Numbered from the stretch's first letter, positions 8,780 to 17,015 are shown. The stretch: DNA of 49,197 nucleotides from Streptomyces fildesensis (GCF_016107395.1 NZ_JAAIKO010000052.1:1-49197); one strand, 5' to 3'. Made by a program: numbers and translations. Notes: generated by a model from the sequence alone, not told the origin.

Positions 8780-9421
8780 GTGGTCCACGTGCGCGGCCCT
8801 CGTGTGTCCGGACGGACCGGCGCGTCCGGCATCCCCGGCGCGTCCGACACTCCCGGCCCGGCTGCTGTTCCCGGCCCCACCGGCATCCCCGGCCCGGCCG
8901 GCGTCCCCGGCCCCGCCGATACCCCCGGCTTACCCGATGCCTCAGGACCACCGGGCCCTTCCGGCTCGCCCGGCCCACCCGGTGCACTTCGCCCACCCGG
9001 CTCATCCGGTGCACCTGGCATTTCCGGCTCATCCGATGCCCCAGGCTCATCCGGCCCGATCAGAGCGACCCGCCCGTCCGGCCCGACCGGCTCGCCGGGA
9101 ACGGCCGTCGCGCCCGGTGCGCCCGGTACGGCCGGTGCGTCCGACGAGGAGTGGCCATGCTGTGCTCTCCCGGGAGGCAGCTTCCGCCGCCCCCCGTTCT
9201 CGCCCGAGTTCTCGCCCGCATCCCCCCTCGGTCCCCTATCTGGGTGCCGAACCGGGGACCGAAACGAGTACCCAACCGGGGACCGGACCGAGTACCGAAC
9301 CCGGGACCGGACCGAGTACCGAACCGGGTTCTCACCCGGGCTCCCGTCTGCACCGACCCCCCGAGAGACAACCAGGCCGTCCGGCCTGCCCCCAGCGGCA
9401 TCGCGAGGTGAACCGCAGTGA
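8780..9421 (+). CDS. Possible collagen-like (Gly-X-Y) protein, coding status uncertain
   Basis: From a GTG at 8780, with GAGGGGGT nine bases upstream, a frame of 213 residues begins VHVRGPRVSGRTG. It continues with about 25 Gly-X-Y-like triplets (GIPGPAGVPGPAD, GPPGPSGSPGPPG). A Cys pair (EEWPCCALPGG) and a repeated GDRTEYRT segment follow. The stop at 9419-9421 overlaps the GTG of the next gene (GTGA), the usual sign of translational coupling. Against coding: neighbouring frames on both strands are also open because of the repeats, third-position bias is moderate, and there is an in-frame TTA at 8930-8932. A TTA would make it bldA-dependent if real. No family recognised. Confidence 0.35.
   Translation: MVHVRGPRVSGRTGASGIPGASDTPGPAAVPGPTGIPGPAGVPGPADTPGLPDASGPPGPSGSPGPPGALRPPGSSGAPGISGSSDAPGSSGPIRATRPSGPTGSPGTAVAPGAPGTAGASDEEWPCCALPGGSFRRPPFSPEFSPASPLGPLSGCRTGDRNEYPTGDRTEYRTRDRTEYRTGFSPGLPSAPTPRETTRPSGLPPAASRGEPQ
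9254..9325. repeat. 24-bp tandem repeat, three copies
   Basis: Units at 9254-9277, 9278-9301 and 9302-9325 share the core gggaccg(g/a)accgagtac. They end about 90 bases before the sporulation regulator start. Because the period is a multiple of three, the repeat encodes GDRTEYRT-like octapeptides in the collagen-like frame. Confidence 0.85.
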
Positions 9422-10833
9422 ACAAGGAACATCGCGGGCCGAACGAAAAGCTCGGCACCCTTCTCGCCCTGGCCGCCATCAGTAACGCGGGCCTCGCCCG
9501 CCGGGTCAACGACCTGGGCGCGCAACGGGGCCTGACCCTCCGCTACGACAAGACCTCGGTGGCCCGCTGGGTCAGCAAGGGCATGGTGCCGCAGGGCGCC
9601 GCACCGCACCTCATCGCCGCGGCCATAGGCAGCAAGCTCGGCCGTCCCGTCCCGCTGCACGAGATCGGGCTCGCGGACGCCGATCCGGCGCCCGAGGTCG
9701 GGCTCGCCTTCCCGCGCGACGTCGGCGAGGCGGTGAAGTCCGCCACCGACCTGTGGCGGCTCGACCTGGCCGGCCGCCGCGGCCCCGGCGGTGCCGGCAT
9801 CTGGCAGAGCCTGGCGGGCTCCTTCGCGGTCAGCGCGTACGTGACCCCCGCCTCGCGCTGGCTGATCACCCCCGCCGACGCCCTGGTCGCGCGCGACGCC
9901 GCCGCGCCCGGCACCGCCCACGTCGGGCACTCGGACGTGGCGAAGCTGCGCGAGGCCGCGGACGACGCCCGCCGCTGGGACTCGAAGTACGGCGGCGGCG
10001 ACTGGCGCTCCGGCATGGTCCCCGAATGCCTGCGGGTCGAGGCGGCACCGCTGCTGCTCGGCTCGTACAGCGACGAGGTCGGCCGCTCGCTCTTCGGTGC
10101 CACCGCGGAACTCACCCGGCTCGCCGGCTGGATGGCCTTCGACACCGGCCAGCAGGAGGCCGCGCAGCGCTACTACATCCAGGCCCTGCGGCTGGCCCGC
10201 GCGGCGGCCGACGTCCCCCTGGGCGGCTACGTCCTGGCGTCGATGTCCCTGCAGGCCACGTACCGGAACTTCGCCGACGAGGGCGTCGACCTCGCGCAGG
10301 CCGCCCTGGAACGCAACCGCGGTCTGGCCACCGCCCGCACGATGAGCTTCTTCCAGCTCGTCGAGGCCCGCGCCCACGCCAAGGCCGGCGAAGCCGCCGC
10401 GTGCGCCACGTCCCTCGCGGCGGCCGAGTCCTGGCTGGAGCGCTCCCGGGACGGCGACGCCGATCCCGCCTGGCTCGGCTTCTACTCCTACGACCGGCTC
10501 GCCGCCGACGCCGCCGAGTGCTACCGCGACCTGCGGGTACCCCGCCAGGTGCAGCGGTTCACCGAACAGGCGCTGGCCCGGCCCACGGAGGAGTACGTCC
10601 GCTCGCACGGACTGCGCCTCGTCGTGTCCGCCGTCGCCGAACTCGAGTCGGGGAACCTGGACGCCGCCTGCGCCGCGGGGACCAAGGCGGTCGAGGTCGC
10701 CGGCCGCATCTCGTCCGCGCGCACCACGGAGTACGTCCGTGATCTGCTGCACCGGCTGGAGCCGTACGGCAACGAACCGCGGGTCGTCGAGCTGCGGGAA
10801 CGGGCCAGGCCGCTGCTGGCGGCGCCAGCGTGA
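9418..10833 (+). CDS. Sporulation-associated regulator (helix-turn-helix N-terminus, TPR-like C-terminus)
   Basis: A 471-residue protein from the GTG at 9418, with GAGG nine bases upstream. The N-terminal 90 residues (SNAGLARRVNDLGAQRGLTLRYDKTSVARWVSKG) look like a helix-turn-helix domain. The rest is rich in Ala helices with TPR character (AAQRYYIQALRLARAAADVPLGGYVLA). It matches my memory of a widely conserved streptomycete family annotated as sporulation-associated, related to the NsdA type that delays differentiation. No membrane segment or enzymatic motif is seen. The start overlaps the stop of the collagen-like frame. Confidence 0.75.
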   Translation: MNKEHRGPNEKLGTLLALAAISNAGLARRVNDLGAQRGLTLRYDKTSVARWVSKGMVPQGAAPHLIAAAIGSKLGRPVPLHEIGLADADPAPEVGLAFPRDVGEAVKSATDLWRLDLAGRRGPGGAGIWQSLAGSFAVSAYVTPASRWLITPADALVARDAAAPGTAHVGHSDVAKLREAADDARRWDSKYGGGDWRSGMVPECLRVEAAPLLLGSYSDEVGRSLFGATAELTRLAGWMAFDTGQQEAAQRYYIQALRLARAAADVPLGGYVLASMSLQATYRNFADEGVDLAQAALERNRGLATARTMSFFQLVEARAHAKAGEAAACATSLAAAESWLERSRDGDADPAWLGFYSYDRLAADAAECYRDLRVPRQVQRFTEQALARPTEEYVRSHGLRLVVSAVAELESGNLDAACAAGTKAVEVAGRISSARTTEYVRDLLHRLEPYGNEPRVVELRERARPLLAAPA

Positions 10834-10840
10834 TGCCGCC

Positions 10841-11047
10841 CTAGGCACAACCGAAGCCGTAACCGATGTTGTCGCCCTGGTCGTAGCTGTAGCCGTAGCT
10901 GTAGCTGTAGCAGTAGACGTCGTGAGTTCGGGAACTCACGAACCCGTGAGCCGCCCGTGGACCGCCTGTGCGGTCCACGGACTGCGTCCACGGGTCGCAC
11001 ACCTTGCCCCGCAAGGGTTTGCGACGATTGTCAGTGGGCCAGTTCAT
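10841..11047 (-). CDS. Small Tyr-rich peptide, precursor-like
   Basis: A 68-residue frame from the ATG at 11047; GTG alternatives lie downstream and no start has a strong ribosome site. Its last 25 residues are VYCYSYSYGYSYDQGD followed by NIGYGFGCA. Of the last 26 codons about 23 end in G or C, nearly all in C, the codon signature expected for a real Streptomyces gene. The basic or neutral N-terminal part with a Tyr/Ser/Gly/Cys-rich end has the look of a ribosomal-peptide precursor. No family is recognised, and the alternating TAC-rgC codons could also be a simple repeat. It converges on the sporulation regulator, with 7 bases between the stops. Confidence 0.4.
   Translation of the reverse strand: MNWPTDNRRKPLRGKVCDPWTQSVDRTGGPRAAHGFVSSRTHDVYCYSYSYGYSYDQGDNIGYGFGCA
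10921..10940. promoter_or_regulatory. Perfect 20-bp palindrome
   Basis: The arms cgtgagttc and gaactcacg surround two G bases. It lies inside the Tyr-rich peptide frame and is followed by a second perfect 11-bp inverted repeat (10955-10965 with 10970-10980, loop ctgt). It could be an operator or RNA hairpin. Confidence 0.4.
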
Positions 11048-11134
11048 GATGGGGATGTCTTCAGGTCGAGGACTTCATGGCGTCATGGCGGGGGCTTCAT
11101 GAAGGGGACTCATGATGGGGGCCCATGATGGGGG
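11043..11134. repeat. Imperfect direct repeats of catgatgggg
   Basis: Variants of (t/c)catgatgggg occur about six times between 11043 and 11134, in the space before the oxidase gene and over the start of the Tyr-rich frame. Several could be read as ATG starts, but none has a ribosome site except the oxidase start further on. Confidence 0.6.
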
Positions 11135-11176
11135 CGACTGGCCGTCCGGTCAGAAGCGCGGAGCCGGGGAGGTGGC

Positions 11177-12424
11177 ATGGGACCGTACGCCGATGATGTG
11201 AACGATGTCGTCGTCATCGGGGCGGGCATCGTCGGCCTGTCCACGGCCTACGCGCTGACCCGTGCGGCACCGGGCACGCGGGTGACGGTCCTGGAGAAGG
11301 AGCCCGGCCCGGCCCGGCACCAGACCGGCCGCAACAGCGGAGTGATCCACAGCGGGATCTACTACCCCCCGGGGTCGCTCAAGGCGCGCTACGCCCTCCA
11401 GGGCTCCGCCGAGATGGCGAAGTTCTGCGCGGAGCACGACATCGCGCACGAGATCACCGGCAAGCTCATCGTCGCGACGGAGCGGGACGAGCTGCCCCGG
11501 CTGCATGCTCTGGTCCAGCGCGGCCGGGAGCACGGCATCTCGGTGCGCGAGCTGGGCCCCGCCCAGATCCAGGAGTACGAACCGCAGGCGGCCGGCCTGG
11601 CCGCCATCCACGTCGGCTCCACCGGCATCTGCGACTACGGCGCGGTGGCCGCGACCATGGCCCGGCTCGCCACCGACGCGGGCGCCAGGATCCAGTACGG
11701 CGCCGAGGTCCGCTCGATCACCCGCACCCGCGGCTCCGGGCCGGACGGCGCCGGGATCGTCGTCGAGTCCACCACCGGTGAGATCCGTACGAAGACCCTC
11801 GTGAACTGCGCGGGCCTGCACTGCGACCGTGTGGCCCGCCTCGCGGGCGACGAGCCCGGGATGCGCATCGTCCCCTTCCGCGGCGAGTACTACGAGCTGA
11901 AGCCGTCCCGTACCGGCCTGGTCCGCGGCCTGGTCTACCCGGTCCCCGACCCGGCCTTCCCCTTCCTCGGCGTCCACCTCACCCGGGACGTGCACGGCGG
12001 GGTGCACCTCGGCCCCAACGCGGTCCCGGCGATGGCCCGCGAGGGCTACCACCGCCGCACGTTCCGCGCCCGGGACATGGCGGAGGTCGCCGGCTACCCC
12101 GGCACGTGGCGGATCGCCCGCCGCCACTGGCGGTACGAGATCGGCGAGATCCACCGCTCGCTGTCCAAACGCGCCTTCACCGCCGCCGCGCAGCGCCTGC
12201 TGCCCGCGCTCCGCACGTCCGACCTGATACCGGCGCCCGCCGGCGTCCGCGCCCAGGCGGTGCTCCGTGACGGCACCCTCGTCGACGACTTCCTGTTCGG
12301 CGGCTCCGGCCCCTTCGTCCACGTCCTCAACGCGCCCTCGCCGGCCGCGACGGCGTCCCTCCCGATCGGGCGCGAAGTGGCCCGCCGGGCCCTGTCGGCA
12401 CTGGCCACCCTGCAGACGGCGTAG
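11177..12424 (+). CDS. lhgO: L-2-hydroxyglutarate oxidase
   Basis: A 415-residue FAD-dependent oxidoreductase of the DAO family that oxidises L-2-hydroxyglutarate to 2-oxoglutarate. The ATG at 11177 follows GGGGAGGTGGC. The N-terminal dinucleotide-binding motif VVVIGAGIVGLSTAYAL (residues 11-27) is followed by RNSGVIHSGIYYPPGSLKA, typical of LhgO. Further signatures are NCAGLHCDRVARLAGD and the C-terminal RAQAVLRDGTLVDDF. Substrate assignment rests on family resemblance. It reads toward trmB with about 105 bases between them. Confidence 0.9.
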   Translation: MGPYADDVNDVVVIGAGIVGLSTAYALTRAAPGTRVTVLEKEPGPARHQTGRNSGVIHSGIYYPPGSLKARYALQGSAEMAKFCAEHDIAHEITGKLIVATERDELPRLHALVQRGREHGISVRELGPAQIQEYEPQAAGLAAIHVGSTGICDYGAVAATMARLATDAGARIQYGAEVRSITRTRGSGPDGAGIVVESTTGEIRTKTLVNCAGLHCDRVARLAGDEPGMRIVPFRGEYYELKPSRTGLVRGLVYPVPDPAFPFLGVHLTRDVHGGVHLGPNAVPAMAREGYHRRTFRARDMAEVAGYPGTWRIARRHWRYEIGEIHRSLSKRAFTAAAQRLLPALRTSDLIPAPAGVRAQAVLRDGTLVDDFLFGGSGPFVHVLNAPSPAATASLPIGREVARRALSALATLQTA

Positions 12425-12513
12425 CCGGGTCCGGGCTCGCGGGCGGAGGGGCCGGGCCGGGGGCTGACGACCGGCCCCGCCGCCGGCCGGGCGGGGGTGC
12501 TTCCACCCGCCCG

Positions 12514-12519
12514 TAGAAT
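12514..12519 (+). promoter_or_regulatory. -10-like hexamer giving a leaderless trmB transcript
   Basis: TAGAAT lies 10 bases before the GTG at 12530, and no Shine-Dalgarno sequence is present. Transcription would start at or next to the start codon. The -35 region is not obvious. Confidence 0.45.
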
Positions 12520-12529
12520 TGGGCCCATC

Positions 12530-13420
12530 GTGTCTAGTTCACCCACGCCCCCCAGCACCCCCGCGGCCGAGTCCCTGGTTCCTGCCGCGCACGCCGAGCC
12601 CGTCGTCGTGGCCATACCGGCAACGGCCGCTGAGCCCGCGGCCCCGGCCCCGGCCGCAGCACCGGCCTCCGAGCGTTCCGCCGGCCGCCCCGCCGCCCGG
12701 CCCGCGAAGTTCCCCGACGGTCCGGCTCCGGACCCGGCGGGCTCGCGTGAGGAGCACCGCATCCGGACGTTCCACGCCCGCCGCGGCCGGGTGACCGACG
12801 CGCAGGCCGGCGCGCTGGAGCGGCACTGGGCGGAGTGGGGCGTGGAGCTCGACGGCTCCCCCCTCGACCTGGCCAAGCTCTTCGGGGACCCGGGCCTGCC
12901 CATCGTCCTGGAGATCGGTTTCGGGATGGGTGACGCCACCGCGCGGATGGCCGCCGACGACCCGGCCACCGGCATTCTGGCCGTCGACGTGCACACCCCC
13001 GGCCAGGGTAATCTGCTCAATCTGGCCGACCAGTACGGCCTGACGAACGTCCGGGTCGCCAACGGCGACGCGATCGTGCTGCTCCGCGACATGCTCCCTC
13101 CCGAGTCCCTCTCGGGTCTGCGGATCTACTTCCCGGACCCGTGGCCCAAGGCCAAGCACCACAAGCGCCGGATGATCCAGCCCGAGTTCCTGGCCCTGGT
13201 GGCGCCGCTCCTCCGCCCCGGCGCGACGCTGCACTGCGCGACCGACTGGGAGCCGTATGCGGAACAGATGCTGGAGGTGCTTTCCGGCAGCCCGGACTTC
13301 ACCAACCAGTACGGCGACGGCTACGCCCCGCGCCCCGATTTCCGTCCCATGACCAAGTTCGAGCGCCAGGGACTGGCCAAGGACCACATCGTCCACGACC
13401 TGCTGTTCACTCGCCGCTAA
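12530..13420 (+). CDS. trmB: tRNA (guanine-N7-)-methyltransferase
   Basis: A 296-residue SAM-dependent enzyme that makes m7G46 in the variable loop of tRNAs. The SAM site VLEIGFGMGDAT, the TrmB signature RIYFPDPWPKAKHHKRRM, TDWEPYAEQM and TKFERQG are all present in order. About 75 N-terminal residues are an Ala/Pro-rich tail absent from short homologues. The GTG at 12530 (SSSPTPPSTP) is preferred to 12497 because a -10-like hexamer sits just upstream, implying a leaderless start. Confidence 0.95.
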   Translation: MSSSPTPPSTPAAESLVPAAHAEPVVVAIPATAAEPAAPAPAAAPASERSAGRPAARPAKFPDGPAPDPAGSREEHRIRTFHARRGRVTDAQAGALERHWAEWGVELDGSPLDLAKLFGDPGLPIVLEIGFGMGDATARMAADDPATGILAVDVHTPGQGNLLNLADQYGLTNVRVANGDAIVLLRDMLPPESLSGLRIYFPDPWPKAKHHKRRMIQPEFLALVAPLLRPGATLHCATDWEPYAEQMLEVLSGSPDFTNQYGDGYAPRPDFRPMTKFERQGLAKDHIVHDLLFTRR

Positions 13421-13540
13421 GCCTTGCCCCCTGCTGCCGCTGGGAGGCGCCCCCGGCCTAAGCGGAATCCGGAACGGTCGATTCCGGCCGCAGCCGAAGA
13501 CGTATGGGGAAGGGCATCGCGCACACCCTCCATCCCCCCG

Positions 13541-13546
13541 TACTGT
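13541..13546 (+). promoter_or_regulatory. -10-like hexamer of the PrsW-type gene
   Basis: TACTGT ends six bases before the GTG at 13553, and no ribosome binding site is present, again suggesting a leaderless transcript. Confidence 0.4.
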
Positions 13547-13552
13547 CGACTG

Positions 13553-15043
13553 GTGTCCTCGTACTCGCATTCGCCCGACTCCTCGAACCACCCGGTCCCC
13601 GAGTACCCAGAGCACGCTCAGAAGGCGCCCGAGTTCACCACCGTCCCGACCGCTCCGGAACAGTGGCACTACAAGCCGCGCCGCGCCTTCTGGGAGAGCA
13701 AGGCGGTACGCGCCGGAGCCCTCTTCACCCTGCTCGCGCTGTGCGGTGTGATCATCCTCGCGCTGGTGCGGCAGCAGATAGGGACGGAGGGGTTCTTCGT
13801 CGGCCTCGCCCTGTCGATCCTGCCGGTGCCGGTGCTGATCTGGGCGTTCATCTGGCTCGACCGGGTCGAGCCGAGTCCGTGGAAGAACCTGGTCTTCGCC
13901 TTCGCCTGGGGCGCGTGCGCCGCGACCCTGGTGGCGATACTGGCGAACGAGTACGCCACCGAGCTCCTCGCGACGACCTTCACCGCGAGCCCGTCCCAGA
14001 CCGACACCTGGGGCGCGACCTTCGTCGCCCCGCTCGTCGAGGAGACGGCCAAGGGCGCCGCGATCCTGCTGCTGTTCCTCTTCCGGCGCCGGCATTTCGA
14101 GAGCATCGTCGACGGCATCGTGGTGGCCGGCCTCACCGCGACCGGCTTCGCCTTCACCGAGAACATCCTGTACCTGGGCTCGGCCTTCGGTGAGGACCAG
14201 GCCTACGGCTCCTCCGGCCTGCAGTCCTCCACCGCGGCGACCTTCTTCGTCCGGGTCGTGATGACGCCGTTCGCGCATCCGCTCTTCACCGCGATGACCG
14301 GCACCGGCTTCGCCATCGCCGCCATGACCCGGCCCGGCCGCCCCTGGCGCTGGCTCGCCCCGATCGGCGGCTGGCTGCTCGCGATGCTCCTGCACGGCGT
14401 CTGGAACAGCTCGGCGTCACTCGCCCCGCTCGGCTTCCTGGCGATGTACGGCGCGATCATGATCCCGGTGTTCGCGCTCGTGGTGTGGCTCGCCATCTGG
14501 TCGAGGTCGAAGGAGCTGGGGCTGATCCGCGCCCAGCTGCCGGTCTACGCGATGGCCGGCTGGCTGACCCCGCCGGAACCCGTCGCGCTCGCCTCGATGA
14601 AGGCCCGCAGCGTGGCCCGTGCCGCCGCCCGCCGCGCGCACGGCGACGCGGCGGCCCGCACCGTCCGCGAGTACATCGCCTTCGCGACCCATCTCGCCTT
14701 CCTCCGCGCCGCCGCCGCCCGCGGCACCGCCGGGCCGCACTTCGTGGCCCGCGAGCAGGAGCTCCTCCACCACCTCTGGCAGCGCAAGGACGTCGCCCAG
14801 CCCGCCCTCACCCACGCCGCCTGGGCGACCCGCCCGGCGGTGCCGCCGGCGTGGGGCCAGCGGCAGCAACCGCCGTACGGGCCGTATCCGCAACGCCAGT
14901 ACGGCCAGCACTACGGACAGCAGCCCTACGGCCCGCAGCAACCCGGGCCCCAGCCCTTCGGACCCTCGTCCCCCGGGCCGCAGCCCCTCCGCCCCCAGCC
15001 CTACGGCCAGCAACCGCCCCCGTACGGCGGTCAGAACATCTGA
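13553..15043 (+). CDS. PrsW-type intramembrane metalloprotease
   Basis: A 496-residue integral membrane protein of the PrsW family, which cleaves anti-sigma factors or other membrane proteins. The GTG at 13553 is chosen over an upstream frame opening at 13424 because the added residues look non-coding. About eight hydrophobic segments are visible. Conserved motifs are APLVEETAKG (EExxK), HFESIVDGIVVAG with FAFTENI, and the His in FAHPLFTAMTG, the likely metal site. The last 60 residues are a Pro/Gln/Tyr/Gly-rich cytoplasmic tail (YGQQPYGPQQPG). Nothing adjacent encodes an anti-sigma factor, so the substrate is unknown. Confidence 0.9.
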   Translation: MSSYSHSPDSSNHPVPEYPEHAQKAPEFTTVPTAPEQWHYKPRRAFWESKAVRAGALFTLLALCGVIILALVRQQIGTEGFFVGLALSILPVPVLIWAFIWLDRVEPSPWKNLVFAFAWGACAATLVAILANEYATELLATTFTASPSQTDTWGATFVAPLVEETAKGAAILLLFLFRRRHFESIVDGIVVAGLTATGFAFTENILYLGSAFGEDQAYGSSGLQSSTAATFFVRVVMTPFAHPLFTAMTGTGFAIAAMTRPGRPWRWLAPIGGWLLAMLLHGVWNSSASLAPLGFLAMYGAIMIPVFALVVWLAIWSRSKELGLIRAQLPVYAMAGWLTPPEPVALASMKARSVARAAARRAHGDAAARTVREYIAFATHLAFLRAAAARGTAGPHFVAREQELLHHLWQRKDVAQPALTHAAWATRPAVPPAWGQRQQPPYGPYPQRQYGQHYGQQPYGPQQPGPQPFGPSSPGPQPLRPQPYGQQPPPYGGQNI

Positions 15044-15112
15044 CCCACCCGACGCTTCCCTGCGCCCGGCCCGCGCCCCACCCGCACCCTGGCCTGCGAC
15101 GGCACATCGCAG

Positions 15113-15118
15113 TAGCGT
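15113..15118 (+). promoter_or_regulatory. -10-like hexamer of the SEC-C gene
   Basis: TAGCGT ends six bases before the ATG at 15125 and there is no Shine-Dalgarno sequence, suggesting a third consecutive leaderless gene. Confidence 0.4.
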
Positions 15119-15124
15119 CCAACC

Positions 15125-16132
15125 ATGTCCGAGCAGCGCGAATATGCCGCCGAAGCCGAGCGGCTCCTGCGGAAAGTCCCCGAGCAACCCGACGACCGCG
15201 AGGAGCTGCTTCTCGCCGCCGCCGCGCAGTGGATCCTCGCCGAGCGCCCGGCCGAGGCCCTGCCCCTCTACGATGCACTTCTCGACCCCGCCTCGGACCC
15301 CGTCTCGGACCCCGCGCTCGTCCAGGCGCTCAAGGCCGCCGCCCTGTGGGACACCGGCGCCGAGCAGCAGGCCCGCGAGCTCGCCGTCACCGTCCGCGCG
15401 CAGGCCCCGGCGAGCCTGCCGCCGTGGCAGATCATCGGCGAGACCTTCGAGGTCCACGACGACCTGCCGGCCGCCGCCGCCTGGTTCGAGGACGCCACCG
15501 ACCACTTCCTCACCCCCGACGAGGTCACCTACGAGGCCCGCAGGATCCTCATCACCCGGCACCGCGTCCGCCGGCTCCTCGGTGAGTCCCACGACGACCG
15601 CGACCACCTCGCCGACTACGTCCACAGCGCCCCGGTCCCCCTCGACGAGCTGCACGACCCCAAACGCCTCTGGTCCCTGGGCTCCGACGACCCCGCCGAG
15701 GTCCGCCGCGAGATCGAACGCCTCCGCACCGAACTCGCCGACCACCGGGCCGCCCTGTCCCGCCCCTACCCGCTGGCGGTCCTGTACTGGCCCGAGGCCG
15801 AACTCATCGCGCTGCTCACCCGGTACCCCGTCTTCGCCGCCGACTACGGCAGCTACCCCGAGCACCTGCGCAGCGTCGAACAGGCCCTCCACGCGCTCTC
15901 GGCGACGGGCGCCCCGTTCCTCGGCGTCGTCACCGCCACCCTCCCCACGTACGAGGCCTACGCCCGCACCCAGACCCTCCCGCCGGCCACCCCGTCCCTC
16001 CCCGCGGCCTACGCCACCTCCCTGGCCGCCCGCGGCCACGCCACCCCCTGGCCCCCACCCCGCAACACTCCTTGCTGGTGCGGCGCCCCCGCCCCGTACA
16101 GCGAACACTGCGGCAGGCCGGGCACCGCGTAG
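15125..16132 (+). CDS. SEC-C zinc-motif protein with TPR-like helices
   Basis: A 335-residue cytoplasmic protein. The first 170 residues form Ala/Leu-rich helix pairs of TPR character (AAAAQWILAERPAEALPLYDALL). The C-terminus NTPCWCGAPAPYSEHCGRP is a SEC-C motif (CxCG...HCG) that binds one zinc, as at the end of SecA and in many standalone proteins. The function of the standalone family is not established. It lies 12 bases upstream of the Uma2-type gene and is probably co-transcribed with it. Confidence 0.8.
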   Translation: MSEQREYAAEAERLLRKVPEQPDDREELLLAAAAQWILAERPAEALPLYDALLDPASDPVSDPALVQALKAAALWDTGAEQQARELAVTVRAQAPASLPPWQIIGETFEVHDDLPAAAAWFEDATDHFLTPDEVTYEARRILITRHRVRRLLGESHDDRDHLADYVHSAPVPLDELHDPKRLWSLGSDDPAEVRREIERLRTELADHRAALSRPYPLAVLYWPEAELIALLTRYPVFAADYGSYPEHLRSVEQALHALSATGAPFLGVVTATLPTYEAYARTQTLPPATPSLPAAYATSLAARGHATPWPPPRNTPCWCGAPAPYSEHCGRPGTA

Positions 16133-16144
16133 GAGAATGAAGGC

Positions 16145-16714
16145 ATGGATTACACCCGGATCCGTGCCGTCGCCGAGGACCTCGCCAAGCACACTCCCGA
16201 CACAGTGCGCGGCTTTGAGATCAGCGGCGACCAGATCGTCATCGCGGTTTCCCGGTCCAGGCCCCACGAATTCATCGCGCTGCGGATCCGCCAGCAGCTC
16301 GACCAGCAACTCGATGCCGCCCTCGTCGCGCACACCGGCGGCGAGGTCGAGGATGCTTCCCTCGGCAAACTGCGACGCCCGGACGTGATCGTCGTCCCGC
16401 TCGCCACCTTCGCCGAAGACACGATGGATCCCTTCCATCCCCGCGACGTCGCCCTGGTCACCGAAGTTTTCTCACCCTCGAACCACTCCAACGATTACGT
16501 CGAGAAAGTCGCGGACTATTCGGCCATGGGCATCGAGCTCTACCTGCTCGTAGACCCCCGCAAGGGCACCATCGCCGTCTTCTCCGACCCCGGCCCCAGC
16601 CCCGAAGGCCCCCGCTACCGAGCCCGACACGACTACGCCTTCGGCGAGCCGGTCACCCTCGGCCCCTGGCTCATCGACACCAGCGAACTGCGCCCGTACC
16701 CGAGCCCCGCTTGA
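16145..16714 (+). CDS. Uma2-family (DUF820) nuclease-like protein
   Basis: A 189-residue protein with the PD-(D/E)XK-like Uma2 fold. Visible are GGEVEDASLGKLRRPDVIVV (the acidic RxPDxxV core), ALVTEVFSPSNHSNDYVEKVADYSAMGIELYLLVDP and the C-terminal strand. GGAG ten bases before the ATG at 16145 fits a ribosome site. These proteins are abundant in actinobacteria and cyanobacteria without a proven role. It borders the defence-like island. Confidence 0.85.
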   Translation: MDYTRIRAVAEDLAKHTPDTVRGFEISGDQIVIAVSRSRPHEFIALRIRQQLDQQLDAALVAHTGGEVEDASLGKLRRPDVIVVPLATFAEDTMDPFHPRDVALVTEVFSPSNHSNDYVEKVADYSAMGIELYLLVDPRKGTIAVFSDPGPSPEGPRYRARHDYAFGEPVTLGPWLIDTSELRPYPSPA

Positions 16715-16771
16715 TCAACCCACTTCTGGCACCCGACCCCGACATGCTTGCCGCTCCGGCACAATGCCCTG

Positions 16772-17015
16772 GTGCCCGCCACTCCTTCCTCCCCAGGCGT
16801 CTCGGCCCTTATGAGCAGGCAAGGGCGGCGTGACACCGCCCCCGAACTGGTACGCCGTCTCCTGCACGCTTCCGGGCATCGGTACTGCGTGAACGCTCCA
16901 GTTCCGGGGATGCCGTGCCGAACCGTCGACATCGTCTTCAGCAGAGCCAGGGGTCGCTGTCTTCCTCGACGGTTGCTTTTGGCACGGCTCCCCCGAGCAC
17001 GCCCCCAAGGAATGA
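16772..17015 (+). pseudogene. Broken Vsr-type endonuclease
   Basis: The frame from about 16772 reads RDTAPELVRRLLHASGHRY and TVDIVFSRAR, matching the N-terminal half of the intact Vsr at 17290. An extra G in the run at 16950-16953 then shifts the frame. In the shifted frame VAVFLDGCFWHGSPEHAPKE continues the homology until a TGA at 17013-17015. The last third of the protein is missing. One of the conserved Cys residues after the WHG motif has become Ser. This is a decayed second copy, not a functional gene. Confidence 0.8.

Noticed and set aside
8632..10848. 738-codon minus-strand frame over the sporulation regulator
   Set aside because: Most of it is antisense to the well-supported regulator. 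Only the collagen-like segment before 9411 is interesting, and I discuss that separately.
5757..11047. Complete lasso-peptide biosynthetic cluster
   Set aside because: No RRE protein or B-type protease is present, the synthetase loop is degenerate, and the precursor is uncertain. I report it only as a lead.
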